A DNA stretch of 64,000 nucleotides from Verticillium longisporum (taxonomy: Eukaryota > Ascomycota > Sordariomycetes > Glomerellales > Plectosphaerellaceae). The notes below the pieces were generated by a model. That model was given only the letters and a program-made list of their open reading frames with translations, searched no databases and had not been told where the DNA came from. The translations under genes were made by a program, and so were the position numbers. The stretch is from the NCBI GenBank assembly GCA_019188255.1, contig JAETXT010000009.1, forward strand, positions 3,162,001 through 3,226,000, in the 5' to 3' direction. Positions 13,321 through 24,159 of this stretch are shown here, in pieces. Position 1 is the first letter of the stretch. Every line of letters begins with the position of its first letter.

Positions 13321-15070
13321 ATGGCGGATGCGGAAGCTCGCAAGCAAATGATGGAGGCGGCACTCCTTCTTCAGAAGGAATTCAAGAACCCCGAACCAGA
13401 TCCTTTCCGCAAGAAAAAGGGGCTCAACGCAGCTTCTAGAAACCGGGCTGTACCGAAGCATCCTGTGGCTCCCAGCATCCCCGTTCTTGCTAACCGAGCG
13501 CCTGCCAAAATCCCAGGCCTAACACCATCTGGTCGCACTCCCAACCCCTTCATAGGTAAGACAATGAAAGCTGTTTTCGATTTCATGAAGCGTCTTGAGC
13601 TGAATTTGTACGACAGATCCGACCGTGCCTTGCGCAAGTATTGCGAATCCCCGTATGCCGTCGGGCACTAGCCTCACATCCGCGAACAATCCCGTCTCCT
13701 CTGGCTTCAGAGGCCCCTCACCAGGCATGCGAGACAACAAGGCCCAAGATTGGCTCAGCAACAAGGATACATCGATCAAGAAGAGCCAGAACAATTATCC
13801 CCCCATTCGCAGTGCCGATGCCCAACCTAAGCCGCTTCCTCCTTCGGCCACAACGGCTCTGGCAGACATCTCCAACGCCCACACTTCCGACATTGCCTTT
13901 TCTCGAGACAAGCCGTTGCCCCACGAGTCTCAGGGATGCAAGGCCGATGTCCGGGACAACGAGGAATCTCATGGCGTTGACCAGGTAGAACACCGTCCAG
14001 TTCAGGCTGGCCCGACTCATGCAGACGATCTGATGGATCTTGATTATGAGTTTGTGCCTGTGCGCAATCGGTCTGTCCCAAACCCAGAAGACCTGCTTGA
14101 CCTTGACGCTCCAATCTCTCAACAGAACACCCAGAGTGTCGGTGGCGATACGGCCTTCGATTTGTTCAGTCTCTTGATGGAAGGTATTGAACAAGGCCAC
14201 CCAATGTGCTTGGGTGACGCCCTGGAACGCGTCAATCTGGGCATCGACAAAGCCAGACACGAAAGCCCAGAGGACAATAACGAGTTCCAGCCTGCTCGGT
14301 TTATCGCTGCCGTTGAAGGGTTTGTCAAAGGCGATTCATCACGAGACACTATCCAGTCGCTCCTTGACTCAGCCGTGGATGCTCTGCCGGCGCTGAGAGA
14401 ATTACAGGCTCTCAGCCCACAGAAACGCTGCGAGTGCCGGTCGCCTGGGTTCAAGGCAGTGTACGGCTTATCTGCTTCCAAGTACAACGACAAGCGAGTT
14501 GAAGATACAGCAGTTGATGCTCAAGACACCTTGTTCCGGTACGTCATCGCATCCGCCCAGCAAGGAGCGACCCGCCAGGCTGCTCTCCAAGTCCTCCTCT
14601 GGTACCATGACGTCGAGTGCTCTGATATTCAACTTGCTGCCCAGGCTTATCCTATCCTTTTTGGAGCCTGCCCCGCCACTGCCGAGTCGGCAGATGCCGA
14701 CCCCGACGGTGGACTTGTTGTTGTGAAGGCCAACCGTAACGATGGTCATGTCGATAAGGACCTGGATGACGAGCTGTTGAGAGAATGTGACGGCGACGGC
14801 CTCAAAAAGAAGTTTGTCCGAAAGCGTGACTGGAAGGAAGCCAAGCAGGGCCACGTCGGAGACACCAATAGACATGGGTTTGATCAGGGTTCCGGATATG
14901 AGAACGTTATCTTTGGTTCTGGCCAGGAGACTCGAGATCGCACTGCTGACGGTCAGCAATGCAACAACTTCGACCACAGTCAAGTCGAACTGCCAGGCTC
15001 ATACATGGGAGTGGGCCACCAGGTCACTCCTGCAGTCAAGAAGGGACTATCCTCTTCTCGGTGGGCTTGA
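13321..15070 (+). CDS. Unknown conserved-looking protein, 562 aa
   Basis: Not recognised. Exons 13321-13555 and 13617-15070 are joined across a 61-nt intron (GTAAGA...ACGACAG), phase 1, giving 562 residues. The start ATG (MADAEARKQMMEAA) sits in a good fungal context. Residues 1-80 are charged and basic. Residues about 80-210 are Ser/Pro/Asp-rich and probably disordered, with two acidic LMDLDYEF and LLDLDAPI repeats. Residues about 225-390 look folded and helical, with motifs AFDLFSLLMEGIEQG, PALRELQALSP and QVLLWYHDVECSD. The tail is charged (DKDLDDELLRECDGDGLKKKF). No signal peptide or membrane segment is seen. The DLD-type acidic repeats could be short protein-binding motifs, which is speculation. 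The codon pattern and clean splicing argue for a real gene. Confidence 0.75.
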
Positions 15071-15219
15071 GCAACTCAGGGCACTCGTATCGTGGTGAGA
15101 CGTGGCGAAATACTTTTCATAGGACAACGAAATGAATTCACAAATGTTGCAAAAAACTCAAATGGGTGCACTGTGTTTTGGACGTAGAAGATCGTAACTT
15201 TTTCTCGTGGCTACCGACG

Positions 15220-17300
15220 CTATATGCTTGAGACACTCTTTTCCAACAATTTGACGCTCTCCCTCACCTTGGGCGAGTAGTGCAGCCGCAACAGCTCACC
15301 CTCCCAGACGGTTGACGCGAAGGGGTTGCTACCCTCAATGCTGTCGCTGAGCCCGTTGAACGTGCCGTCGCCCTTGCGCTCCTCTGTGCGCCACAGGGCT
15401 GAGATCTTCTTGCCGTGCGTGTGTGTCACGTCCTGCAGCAGGCCGAGAATAGCCTGGATGGACTTTTCGGGCATCTGCAGGGCGGCGGCCATGAGCTGCT
15501 TTGTGAAGGCGGCCAGACGCAGGGGCGGCACGGAGCGAATGTTCCAGTGGGGGAGGAGGACGGCGGTAAGGGAGCGGAGGAGGAGGACGGTCGTGGTCTG
15601 GAGATTTATCTTGGGGCCGTCGTCCTTGGAGCCAGGGGTGTTGACGAGGTCGAGCTGGGGTTGGCGTTGGGGTCGGTGGCGTGGAGGGAGTGGGAGGTGA
15701 GCTCAATGTCGGGGTTCAGGCATAGTGGGTAGAGAGATTTGAAGAGATGGGTCGTGAAGTGCGAGAGGTCCAGGTGGAGGGTTGAGCGGGCATTGTGAGC
15801 GTCTTGGCCGGCGAGGAGCGCAAAGGCTGTGACGATGCAGAGCAAGGCCTCGCGTGAGGTGTTGCGGACGAATTCAGAGTCGTCGCCCTCGTCGCCCTCC
15901 TCGTCCTCGGGGTTCTCCTCGTCGCCCTCGCCTTCGGCATCTTCCTCGGCGTGGCGGATCAGGTCCTTGAGAGCCTCGAGGAGATCTCCGAAGAAGTCCT
16001 GGTTGATGAGATGGGCGTACTTGGCGAGACCTTCGAGGGTAGCGCCCATCAGGTGGGGGACCCGGATCTTCAAGATGCGGAAATAGGTCGCAAAAACGAG
16101 CTTGAGCGTTTCAGACTGCATCTTGTCGCGCTCCTCGTGGCTGACGAGGGCATCAGCCTGCTCCATATCCTTCTCGATGGCCTTCTGCTCTTTCATGGCC
16201 TTGCGTTCCCGCTTGTTGATAAACTTTTTGCGTTCCATCTTCTTTTGTTGCTTGGCCTTCAGTGACTCGGGGTCCTCGTAATCCACCCTCTCGTGTGAAG
16301 CTTTACCGCCGAACTCGGATAGCAGACGCAGGTGGAGGAAAAGGTTGACGACAGCCTCGTCCACCTTGTAGTCGCGAGCGCGCATCATCTTGGAGAGGAG
16401 GGAGACGGCCTCCTGGGAGGGGTGGCCCTCGTCATCGTCGCGGAAGAGTACCTCGAGGGTGCGACGACAACGGTTGAAATCTGCGTCGACAATGCGCTTG
16501 CTAAGTTTTCCTACGATGATCTTGAGGAGTTCGGTGCGGAAGTTGAAGTGTGGCACGGCATTGAGAAGGGTGCAAGCGCACATGATGCTGATGCTGGAGA
16601 TGCTCTGACCCTTTCGTCTAGAGGAGGGCAAATCGGCCTTTGCATTCTTGGTCAATTGCAGAATGTAGGCATGGTAGCCCTTGATGAGGGACTGCTCGTA
16701 GACACGGAGCTTTTCCACATCCTTGGACGTCTTCTCGGTCTGCTGCTTCTCAGCAAGAGGACGAATCCTATAGCCGGGAATGATGTCCTTGTACACAGCC
16801 ATCTGGGTAACGAGGGCGAGCTTCTGGATGGACATGATCTTGGATGTGGCGAACTCGGCCATGGCCTTTTGAATGCGCCAAAGTGCTCCTCTGGTTCCTC
16901 GCTCATGTCGGCGGCAAACTTGGCGAGCTTCTCCTGCGCAGCGAAGATCTGCTCGCGATCGGGTATCACAGGTTCGTCGGGCTTGGTCGCCTCGGGCTCG
17001 GGGACGATGCGACGACATCTTCGTCAACCTCAATGTCGCTGTCGATGGATTCGGCATCGTCGTCCTCTTCCAGGAGATTCGACTGCTCCAGGCGTCCGTC
17101 GGCCGTCTTGATTGGCAGTTTCGTGCTCTCCTTCTTAGCCTTCTTCCCCTTTCGAGGTCGGTTTTCGTAGTCTTGTTCGAGGTTCCAGCCGGCAGCGTTC
17201 TTGATGAACGCCTTTTGAATCTTTTGGAAGACGGCCCGAAGGAGCCCTCGTCCTCTGGGGGAGGCGTCAGCTTTCGCCTCTTGGGAGCTCGTGTTGTCAT
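15220..17300 (-). CDS. NOC3: Nucleolar complex protein Noc3 (frame breaks in the sequence)
   Basis: Noc3 works with Noc2 in intranuclear transport and maturation of pre-60S particles and has been linked to replication initiation in yeast. Visible family features are a basic N-terminus, KAFIKNAAGWNLEQDYE, EDDDAESIDSD, the core SIQKLALVTQMAVYKDIIP, then GYRIRPL, and the C-terminal VPPLRLAAFTKQL. These lie in different frames. Four single-base losses explain this: near 17222-17225 (AAAA in the message), 17000-17003 (CCCC), 16871-16884, and 15657-15660 (CCCC). Adding four bases to the 2,081-bp span gives 2,085 nt, or 694 residues, matching the family. I therefore call an intact single-exon gene with sequence errors, not a pseudogene. 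It is divergent from NIP7 across 401 bp. Confidence 0.88.
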
Positions 17301-17379
17301 GGTGTAGTGTGGTGTCGGGTCGTCGACTTGCTTGCGATCCGATGTTCTGAGCTTCGCAGCGCCCTCAAGTCAATCGAAC

Positions 17380-17390
17380 TGAAATTTTTC
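17380..17390. promoter_or_regulatory. RRPE-like site, NOC3-proximal
   Basis: TGAAATTTTTC, about 80 bp upstream of the NOC3 start. It matches the reverse complement of the RRPE core AAAAATTT. Assignment rests on motif identity and gene context only. Confidence 0.5.
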
Positions 17391-17576
17391 CCTGTCCCGC
17401 CAAACAAAATCCGCTGGACCCCTGCCCAAGGTCGGGGCCTGGCAGGGCCGACCACCGATCGTTATGTAAGCGCATGTCACTAAAGGAGCTTTCGGAATGG
17501 AGGGGCGGGGAGCTTCAAGTGCCCCAGCTTCGCGGTATCGATTAGCCTTGAGCGCAAGTCGCAGCCCTCACCGCCC

Positions 17577-17586
17577 GAAATTTTTC
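17577..17586. promoter_or_regulatory. RRPE-like site, NIP7-proximal
   Basis: GAAATTTTTC, about 115 bp upstream of the NIP7 start and identical to the word near NOC3. Two exact copies in 401 bp beside two ribosome biogenesis genes favour function over chance. Confidence 0.5.
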
Positions 17587-17701
17587 GATTTTCTGCCGCT
17601 CTGCCATCGTTACCGATTGGAAGCGCCATCCATTGGTTGCCATTTCTGCCTGCAGCTCACGACCGACCGCCGTGATACAATAGACTCCGACAAGCGCAAT
17701 C

Positions 17702-18458
17702 ATGAGGCCCCTCGTGGAAGAAGAGACCAAGAAGGTCTTTGCCAAGCTGGCCAACTACACCGGTGGCTCGCTGAAGCAGCTCATCCAGCCCCTCGACAAC
17801 GGTAACCCCGCCTGCTCCCTCTGTGCGATTTGGGGCCGTATGCTAATGCGCCGTATCAAGGTGACCGATATGTCCTCCGTCTGCAGAAGGACCGCGTCTA
17901 CTACGTCCTCCTCTCGATCGCGAACCTCGCCGTCAGCATTGAGCGTGCGAAACTCCTGTCCATCGGCACATGTCTTGGTGAGTCGCTGTTCCCGGCGCCA
18001 ACAGGCCAGGCAGTCCTAGCAGAAGCGCAAAGACTGATACCATGGATTGTAGGCAAGTTCACAAAGAAGGGTTCCTTCAAGCTTCACATCACAGCTCTGC
18101 CCATCCTGGCCGAGCACGCCCGATACAAGCTCTGGGTCAAGCCCAATGGCGAGATGCCCCTACTGTACGGCAGCCACTGTAAGAGCCCACCCCCCGTCGC
18201 TGTGATGCCCAGCCCCGTCGCGCCTGTACTAACCTGCTCCCAGGTGTGAAGGCGCACGTCGGTCGCTGGACCGACGATATCCCCGAGCACGCCGGCATCG
18301 TCTTCTACAACATGGCCGACGTCCCCATCGCCTTTGGCGTCACTGCCCGCAGCACCGCTGACGCCAAGCGCCTCGACCCGACCGGCATCGTCGCCTTTCG
18401 TCAGGCCGATTGCGGCGAGTACGTTCGCGACGAAGACACGCTCTTCTCGTCCGGTTAG
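17702..18458 (+). CDS. NIP7: 60S ribosome biogenesis protein Nip7
   Basis: Nip7 is a PUA-domain RNA-binding factor needed for 27S pre-rRNA processing and 60S assembly. Four exons (17702-17801, 17861-17977, 18053-18178, 18244-18458) give 185 residues; known Nip7 proteins have about 180. All introns are GT-AG and phase 1, with branch-like GCTAAT in intron 1 and CTGATAC in intron 2. Recognisable segments are the start MRPLVEEETKKVFAKL, DRVYYV, SIGTCLGKFTKKGSFKLHITAL, YKLWVKPNGE, and the PUA region VPIAFGVTARST...GIVAFRQADCGEYVRDEDTL. The ATG at 17702 opens with the family-typical MRPL. No frame break. Divergent from NOC3, with which it shares a promoter. Confidence 0.96.
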
Positions 18459-18971
18459 GCGGGGCAAGTCCACGACGCAGACCTTTAGAGTGGAAATGTG
18501 GAACTGAGCATCTCATCTTTGTTGTTGCATGGCAGGCGTTCGGGGCGTCGAAAACAGGCGGGGAGGATTATCCTCTTGTGCGAGACTCAAATTTCATCTC
18601 ATGTTTTTCTCACGTTGGGACTGAACCATATGGCTATCGACCACGCGAGATGCGAACAATTTTACAAACGGAAAAGATCAAGACATCAACCAGTCATTTT
18701 TCAGCCAGAACCCGAGCCATCTCATATGAATGCAAGCCGTGAGGCACAGATTCTGTTGAAGAACTGCAGGGTGTGTAATGCACTCCCTCTTCCCTGCAAG
18801 CACTAGACTCTCTCCTCGTCGTGGGCTCGAGGCTGCACCGATATATACCTGACTGAACAAGATATCTGATGTAAAGAAAATCCCTAGGTGATATCCACCC
18901 CGTAGAAATCCGTCATGAAGCTTTTTGCGCTTTTTTGAAAATCAGATACCCTATACGCCCCCAAAACTGCA
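18459..18971. other. Convergent 3' gap NIP7/PRO1
   Basis: This 513-bp stretch between the stop codons of NIP7 (+) and PRO1 (-) should hold both 3' UTRs. I see no gene, repeat or strong hairpin in it. Confidence 0.6.
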
Positions 18972-20817
18972 TCATACTCGAGCCTCGTAGCCTGAGATGC
19001 CCGCACCCAGAGTCTCGGCGACCTCCTTAACGACCTCGAAACTCGGCGTCTGGGGCCGGCTCTCCCGCCTGAAGAGACTAATGTGCTGGCGCTCAGCCAC
19101 GTACTCGCTGTCGGCGTAGCCGAGGAGGCCCTGAATCTCGGCGCTCTGATGGCCCATGATACGACCGACCTCGTGCGCCGCGTAGTTGACCAGGGCACGG
19201 CCGACCTCGGTGGGGTTGCCGCCCCAGATGCGACCCGTAGGGGAGGGGACGTGAAGACGGTCGACGACGACGAGGCGGACTGACTCGTGTTGGGCAAAGT
19301 TGCCTTCGACGTCGAGAACACCTGCGGGAAGGAGACCTGCCTTGCGAAGGAGGGCACTGTGGGCCCCTGCATCGATGTAAATCGTGCCGTTAGGACGCAG
19401 TGTGTGGAGGAGCCAGAAGTGGCGATCGTGGATGGGCTCTGCGGAGGGCAGGAAGCAGGTGTGTAGCGGGGGCTTCTCGAGATTGTCGAGCTGGATGGAG
19501 GCTGTGGAGGCGGCGAGGAACTCCTCCATGCCCTCTTCGTCGTCTTGGTTGGGGATGTTGGCGGCTTGCAGAATGTTGCGAGCAGCGTGCTCGTACCGGA
19601 CAATCTCAAGGATGTTGCCAGGATTTGAAGAGCGAGTGACAATAGTTGTGACGCCAACAGAGGTCGCGAGGCGGGCGGCGATGATTTTCGTCATCATGCC
19701 GCCGGTACCGAGCGAAGAACCGGCACCGGAAACTGTCCAGTCAGCTTTGGGAACCGACAGAAGGGCAAAGGGGCCGAACTCACCATCTGCCTCGAGAGTC
19801 GAGATGTCTTCCACAATCTCAATCGCTTTCGCGTCGGGATGTGTCCGGGGTTCTTGTCGTACAAACAGTCGACATCGGTCATGAGGAACAGCATGTCGGC
19901 ATGGACCATGCCGGCAGTGATAGCGGACAGCGTGTCATTGTCGCCGAACTTGATTTCAGACACGGCAATGGTGTCGTTCTCGTTGACAATGGGAATGACA
20001 CCAAGGCCAAGCAGCTCGTTCATCGTATTTTGCGCATTGGTGTATCTTGTCCGCTAACAGACATGTCAGACGCTGATCCCGAGCCTGACAAGGAGGGTGG
20101 GACGACTTACATCGGCAATGTCGTTCCTTGTGAGAAGGATTTGTGCCACCGGTTGCCTGAAGTGCATAAACAGACTGTCCCAGAGGCTAATGAGCCTGCA
20201 TTGGCCAATTGCTGCCAAGGCCTGTAAAGAGATGTTAGGTGGTGTCTCGAATGACTTCTCCACTGACGTATGAGCGACATACCTGCAATGCCGACAGATG
20301 TTTTGGCCTGTGATCCATTTCCATACGAAGAAGACCGACGCCGATGGCGCCGGAAGAAACAATAATCACGCGATGACCATCCTTCTTCAGCTTGATGGCC
20401 GTTTCAACAATGAGCGTCAGGATAGACAGAAGAGGTTGGTGAGTCTCCTCATCGACAATAGAGCTAGTTCCTGGAGTTCTGCCGGGTCAGCGACCAGTGA
20501 CATGTGAAAGAACGCGAGCGCGGCACTTACCCAGCTTGAGGACAACCGTCAATGGCTTGATGCCCCTCATGGCTACAACAAATATTTCCGTGTCAGTGAA
20601 AGACGAATACGTATATGCATATACTGGCGCGCGGAAGCAAGTCAAGACGCAAAGAACAAGACCAGAAATGACGACGAATCCATGTAAATGAAGTGAAATG
20701 AAGGCACAGAAAGGCAGGAAACCTAAAGGGGCGGAGAAGCAGAAACCGAAAACATCGCATCTAAGTATGAATCCACGGCGAAGGCTTCTTACATGCAGTG
20801 CCACTTTCGTTCGCCAT
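18972..20817 (-). CDS. PRO1: Glutamate 5-kinase (proline biosynthesis)
   Basis: Catalyses ATP-dependent phosphorylation of glutamate to glutamyl 5-phosphate, the first step of proline synthesis. Six exons (20793-20817, 20531-20572, 20283-20470, 20111-20221, 19784-20053, 18972-19732) give 465 residues. The first intron is long (220 nt); the others are 51-61 nt. The kinase domain shows [80 protein letters not shown] and [18 protein letters not shown]-terminal PUA domain follows ([24 protein letters not shown]...[17 protein letters not shown]). One base is missing in the GGGG at 19847-19850 (CCCC in the message): just after YDKNP the frame shifts, and a fifth C restores family sequence and a length divisible by three. 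I regard the gene as functional. Confidence 0.94.
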
Positions 20818-21660
20818 GGTCGGTCCAGTCAAGTGCGATCAAGTCCTTGTTTGCGGTGGTAGTGATATGCAGGAGGATGGATCAGGGGACGTCTTGGTGT
20901 GTCGATTCCCCAGGTTCCCTTTGGCCCAGCAAGGCTTCTTGGGGGGCAGGCAAAGGCGGGTGAGGCAGGCAAGGCGGTAGACGTCAGGGTTGGCGTTTTC
21001 GCAGTTTTTGAGTCAGCGTTGTCCAGAGAGCCTCTTGGATTGGTGAAGAGCCAAAAGTGGACCGACATCGGGGGGGGTGGGAGACATCGGTTGGACGACC
21101 CCGACCCTCCCGAAGCTTTGCACCACTGTCAGTTTGAAAAGGTACCTAGCGACCGAGAGTGCGCACTAAAAGCCTCTGACGACATTTGCCCAGGCTATTC
21201 TCCGCGCCTAGAGCGCCCCTAAATGTGCCGTCTCACCGCTTGAAAACTGGGAAGCCCGCCCGGGACCCAGGGCCGTGCATGAGGGCCCCGTCCACCGTCA
21301 ATAAGGTACTTCCGGCCCGGCCAAAGCCACCTTTCGGCCGGGCCTCCGCCCCACCCTTAAGGTACCTTTCTTAGGCCCATGTACTTGTACTGCTGAAGGG
21401 CTTGACCAGGGGAGCGTGTACGCTGGCAGAGAATCGACGAACCATGCAGGCACGACAGGCTCCATCCATCACAGATCACCATCCACCATCGCCCGACCTG
21501 GACGTTCAACGCATCAGACCATCGCGACAGGCTGTCTCACACAAAGTGGCACCGAATTGTCATTGCCCTCATCCGACAAACACACTCTCGCTTCTACCGC
21601 CTGCTGACGCTCGGGCATACCGCGACATCCTCGTCTTCGCCAGAGGCGCGCATCTTCACC
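20818..21660. promoter_or_regulatory. Divergent PRO1/ATP23 intergenic region
   Basis: 843 bp between divergent start codons, so both promoters must lie here. No coding frame stands out. Several AAGGTACCT-type words occur (21139, 21302, 21359) in a GC-rich stretch around 21240-21360. Confidence 0.55.
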
Positions 21661-22546
21661 ATGGCCTCTCCCACCAGCGCTGTCAAAACCGCTGCCCTAC
21701 CGCTCGACACCACGATACCGCCAACTCCCTCCTCGTCCACGCCAACCTCCGCAAATCCTACCGAGCCGCGAGTCCTCCACAATGATCCCGCCCGCACGGG
21801 TTTCGACCCGCAGACGAAGTGGTGGGTCAACTACTTCAACATCCTCACCGGCAACATGACCCGTGAGGGCCAGTTCCACTACCGCGAGCACCGCTACCGC
21901 GTCAACGAGGAGCGCGACATCCGCCGCGTCGAGGCCGACCGCGACTGGCTCTTCGCCTACTCCGCGACCATTCGCTTCATGCGCGAGAAGATCGAGTCCC
22001 CCAACGGCACCCTCGACGCGACAAACGTCGTCTGCCGCCGCTGCCCGGCCCGCCTGACCGAAGACGGCGAGGTCCATCGCCAGAGCGGCGGCTTCAGCCC
22101 GGCGCACGGCATCCTGATCTGCGCCAACGAGATGCGCGACCGGAAACACCTCGAAGACACGCTGGCGCACGAGATGGTGCACGCCTGGGACCACCTGAGG
22201 TGGCAGGTCGACTGGCTGGGCGACATGGAGCTGAAGCATGCTGCTTGCACAGAGGTAGGAGAACCCCAAGGACCACGCGTGGACATGTTTAAACTGTGAC
22301 AATGCTGATGAGGCGCAGATTCGAGCGTCAATGCTTAGCGGCGAGTGTAGGTGGACAAGGGAAACATTTACCAGAGGGAACTGGAAGTTGTCGCAGGGCT
22401 TTCAGGACTGCGTGCGGTCCAGGGCTATCCAGTCTGTCATGAACAGGCCGCGATGCAAGGACGATGTCCAGGCGACCAAGGTCGTCAATCAAGTGTGGGA
22501 CTCGTGCTTCGCCGACACCAGGCCGTTCGACGAGATTTACAGGTGA
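21661..22546 (+). CDS. ATP23: Mitochondrial inner membrane metalloprotease Atp23
   Basis: Atp23 is a zinc metalloprotease of the intermembrane space that processes subunit 6 of the F1Fo ATPase and helps assemble it. Two exons (21661-22254, 22319-22546) with a 64-nt phase-0 intron give 273 residues. The zinc-binding active site HEMVHAWDH lies at residues 170-178. Cys residues in [35 protein letters not shown] and [16 protein letters not shown] fit the twin-Cys import pattern of the family. Residues 1-40 are Ser/Thr/Pro-rich and poorly conserved. The ATG at 21661 is the first in frame and has A at -3 (CACCATGG). Frames are clean throughout. Convergent with the Aurora kinase gene. Confidence 0.95.
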
Positions 22547-22863
22547 TCGTTTGGCTCGAGGAGGAAAGATGAGTTTGTACCATATCATGTAGGTGATACC
22601 ACGGACGAGTTTTGGCGGGCCGGCAGGCATTGATGTGAGTGTAATGAAGATCTCTCCGGATTATTGTATGCAGAGTGCGAAGATAACGAACCCAACTCCC
22701 CAAAAGAATATGCACAAACCAATCCGTTGTTCCTGATCCCTGTCCACTGCAAATGAAAACTCGCACGACTGACTCCTCCATAACGCCATTATCCTACATC
22801 CATCCGGACAGACTATTTACCCTCGTCTTTATGTGGCCCGCTGGTGCGTAATTCATCATCTCA
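22547..22863. other. Convergent 3' gap ATP23/Aurora
   Basis: 317 bp between two stop codons. It probably holds both 3' UTRs. I see no other feature. Confidence 0.6.
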
Positions 22864-24159
22864 TTAAGTCGAGTATTTCTCGCGGTTGGCCGCCCGCTCA
22901 CCCTTGATGCAGTGTTTGACGATCCAAGGGTGGCTCTGGACCTGCTCGAGGGGAATCCTCTTATCGGGATCGAGAACCAAAAGCTTTCAACCGGTTAGCA
23001 GTGTTTGGGGTTCCGGGACGTGATGGCCACTCACTCTCTTGATCAAGTCCTTTGCCTCCGGGCTGACAAATGAGGGCACCGTCATGTCGGCCCTTGCAAT
23101 CCTCCGCTGTGTCATGACGGGCGAGTCCTCAAAAGGTGCCTCGCCGACGAGGAATTCGTACATGAGCACACCCAGACTCCACAGATCGACCTTTTCGTTG
23201 TAGTAGTTGTCCGAGCTACCGGGCTTGATCATCTCGGGAGGAAGGTAGTCGAGAGTTCCGCACATGGTGTTGCGTCGGTTGTTGGGCGCATGCACGCTCC
23301 AGCCGAAATCAGAAAGTTTGAGCTCGCCGTGGATACCGACGAGGATGTTTTCGGGCTTGATATCCCGGTGAATAACGTGCTTGCGGTGGAGATAACGGAG
23401 CGCCGAGGCCATTTGCGCTACGTACTGGGCGGCCTTCCACTCAGGGAACTTGTTCTCGCGACGAAGATGCTTGTAAAGCTCGCCCTTGCCGGCGAATTCG
23501 AGAATGAGGAAGACTCGCTTGCTGTCGTGGAAGTGTCCGTACAACTGGAGAATATTGGGATGCCGCAGGTTGCTTTGAATCTCAATTTCCCGTCGCACCT
23601 GCTTCTCGACACGACCTTGTTGAATCTCGTTCTTGTGCAGAACCTTCAACGCGCAGATGAAGCCGGTAGTGCGCTCCTTGGCGAGGTAGACGCGACCGAA
23701 CTTGCCTTTGCCCAGGGGACGGCCAATCTCGAACATGCCTAAGTGGAACTGCTTCGGGATGCTGGGCTCAGCGACCATGGTCACCGCCTTGCGCTCGACC
23801 TCGACAACCTCATCAGAGCGTGATGCAGCCGAAGAGGGGAGGGGCTTGCGGGGAGGAGATGTTGGGTTGTGGGCTTTTCGCTGTGCTGCTTGCGAAGGAA
23901 GCGTCACGGAGGCAACGGTGTTGGTGTTTTGGGACTGCAGGGCGACCTTGAATAGGTTGGCTCGGCTTGAGCTTTGTGGCAGTTGGGAGGTTCTGACAGA
24001 TGCAACAGCCTAGACGACATCGTGTCAGTATATGAAGTCGATCCAAGCTATCGTGAACTCTACCTGTTGCTTTGAGTAGATCTTGGTACCATCGCCAGAA
24101 TCGTTCTCGTCGTTCACCGTCATGTGCTCGAATCGAGCCTCGAGCGTTCGAGTAGCCAT
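22864..24159 (-). CDS. Aurora serine/threonine kinase (Ipl1/Ark1-like)
   Basis: Catalytic kinase of the chromosomal passenger complex, correcting kinetochore attachments and driving cytokinesis. Three exons (24064-24159, 23035-24009, 22864-22983), both introns phase 0 (54 and 51 nt), give 396 residues. The first 120 residues are variable ([19 protein letters not shown]). The kinase domain has the glycine loop GKGKFGRV at 132-139, ALK with Lys 154, HRDIKPEN with Asp 248, DFG at 266-268, and the activation segment [18 protein letters not shown] typical of Aurora. The last exon encodes [10 protein letters not shown]...SHPWI, closing the C-lobe. Most filamentous ascomycetes have a single Aurora. 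No frame break. Divergent from TIP41. Confidence 0.94.

Larger units (their letters stand above)
17301..17701. promoter_or_regulatory. Bidirectional NOC3-NIP7 promoter
   Basis: This 401-bp gap separates two divergently transcribed 60S biogenesis genes. The ten-base word GAAATTTTTC occurs twice, at 17381-17390 and 17577-17586, about 80 bp and 115 bp from the NOC3 and NIP7 start codons respectively. Its core AAATTTTT is the complement of AAAAATTT, the core of the rRNA-processing element (RRPE) known from ascomycete ribosome biogenesis promoters. Co-regulation is inferred. Confidence 0.65.

Noticed and set aside
15220..17300. NOC3 as a pseudogene
   Set aside because: Frame breaks are all single-base and mostly at homopolymers, family motifs are otherwise intact, and other essential genes in the window show the same pattern.
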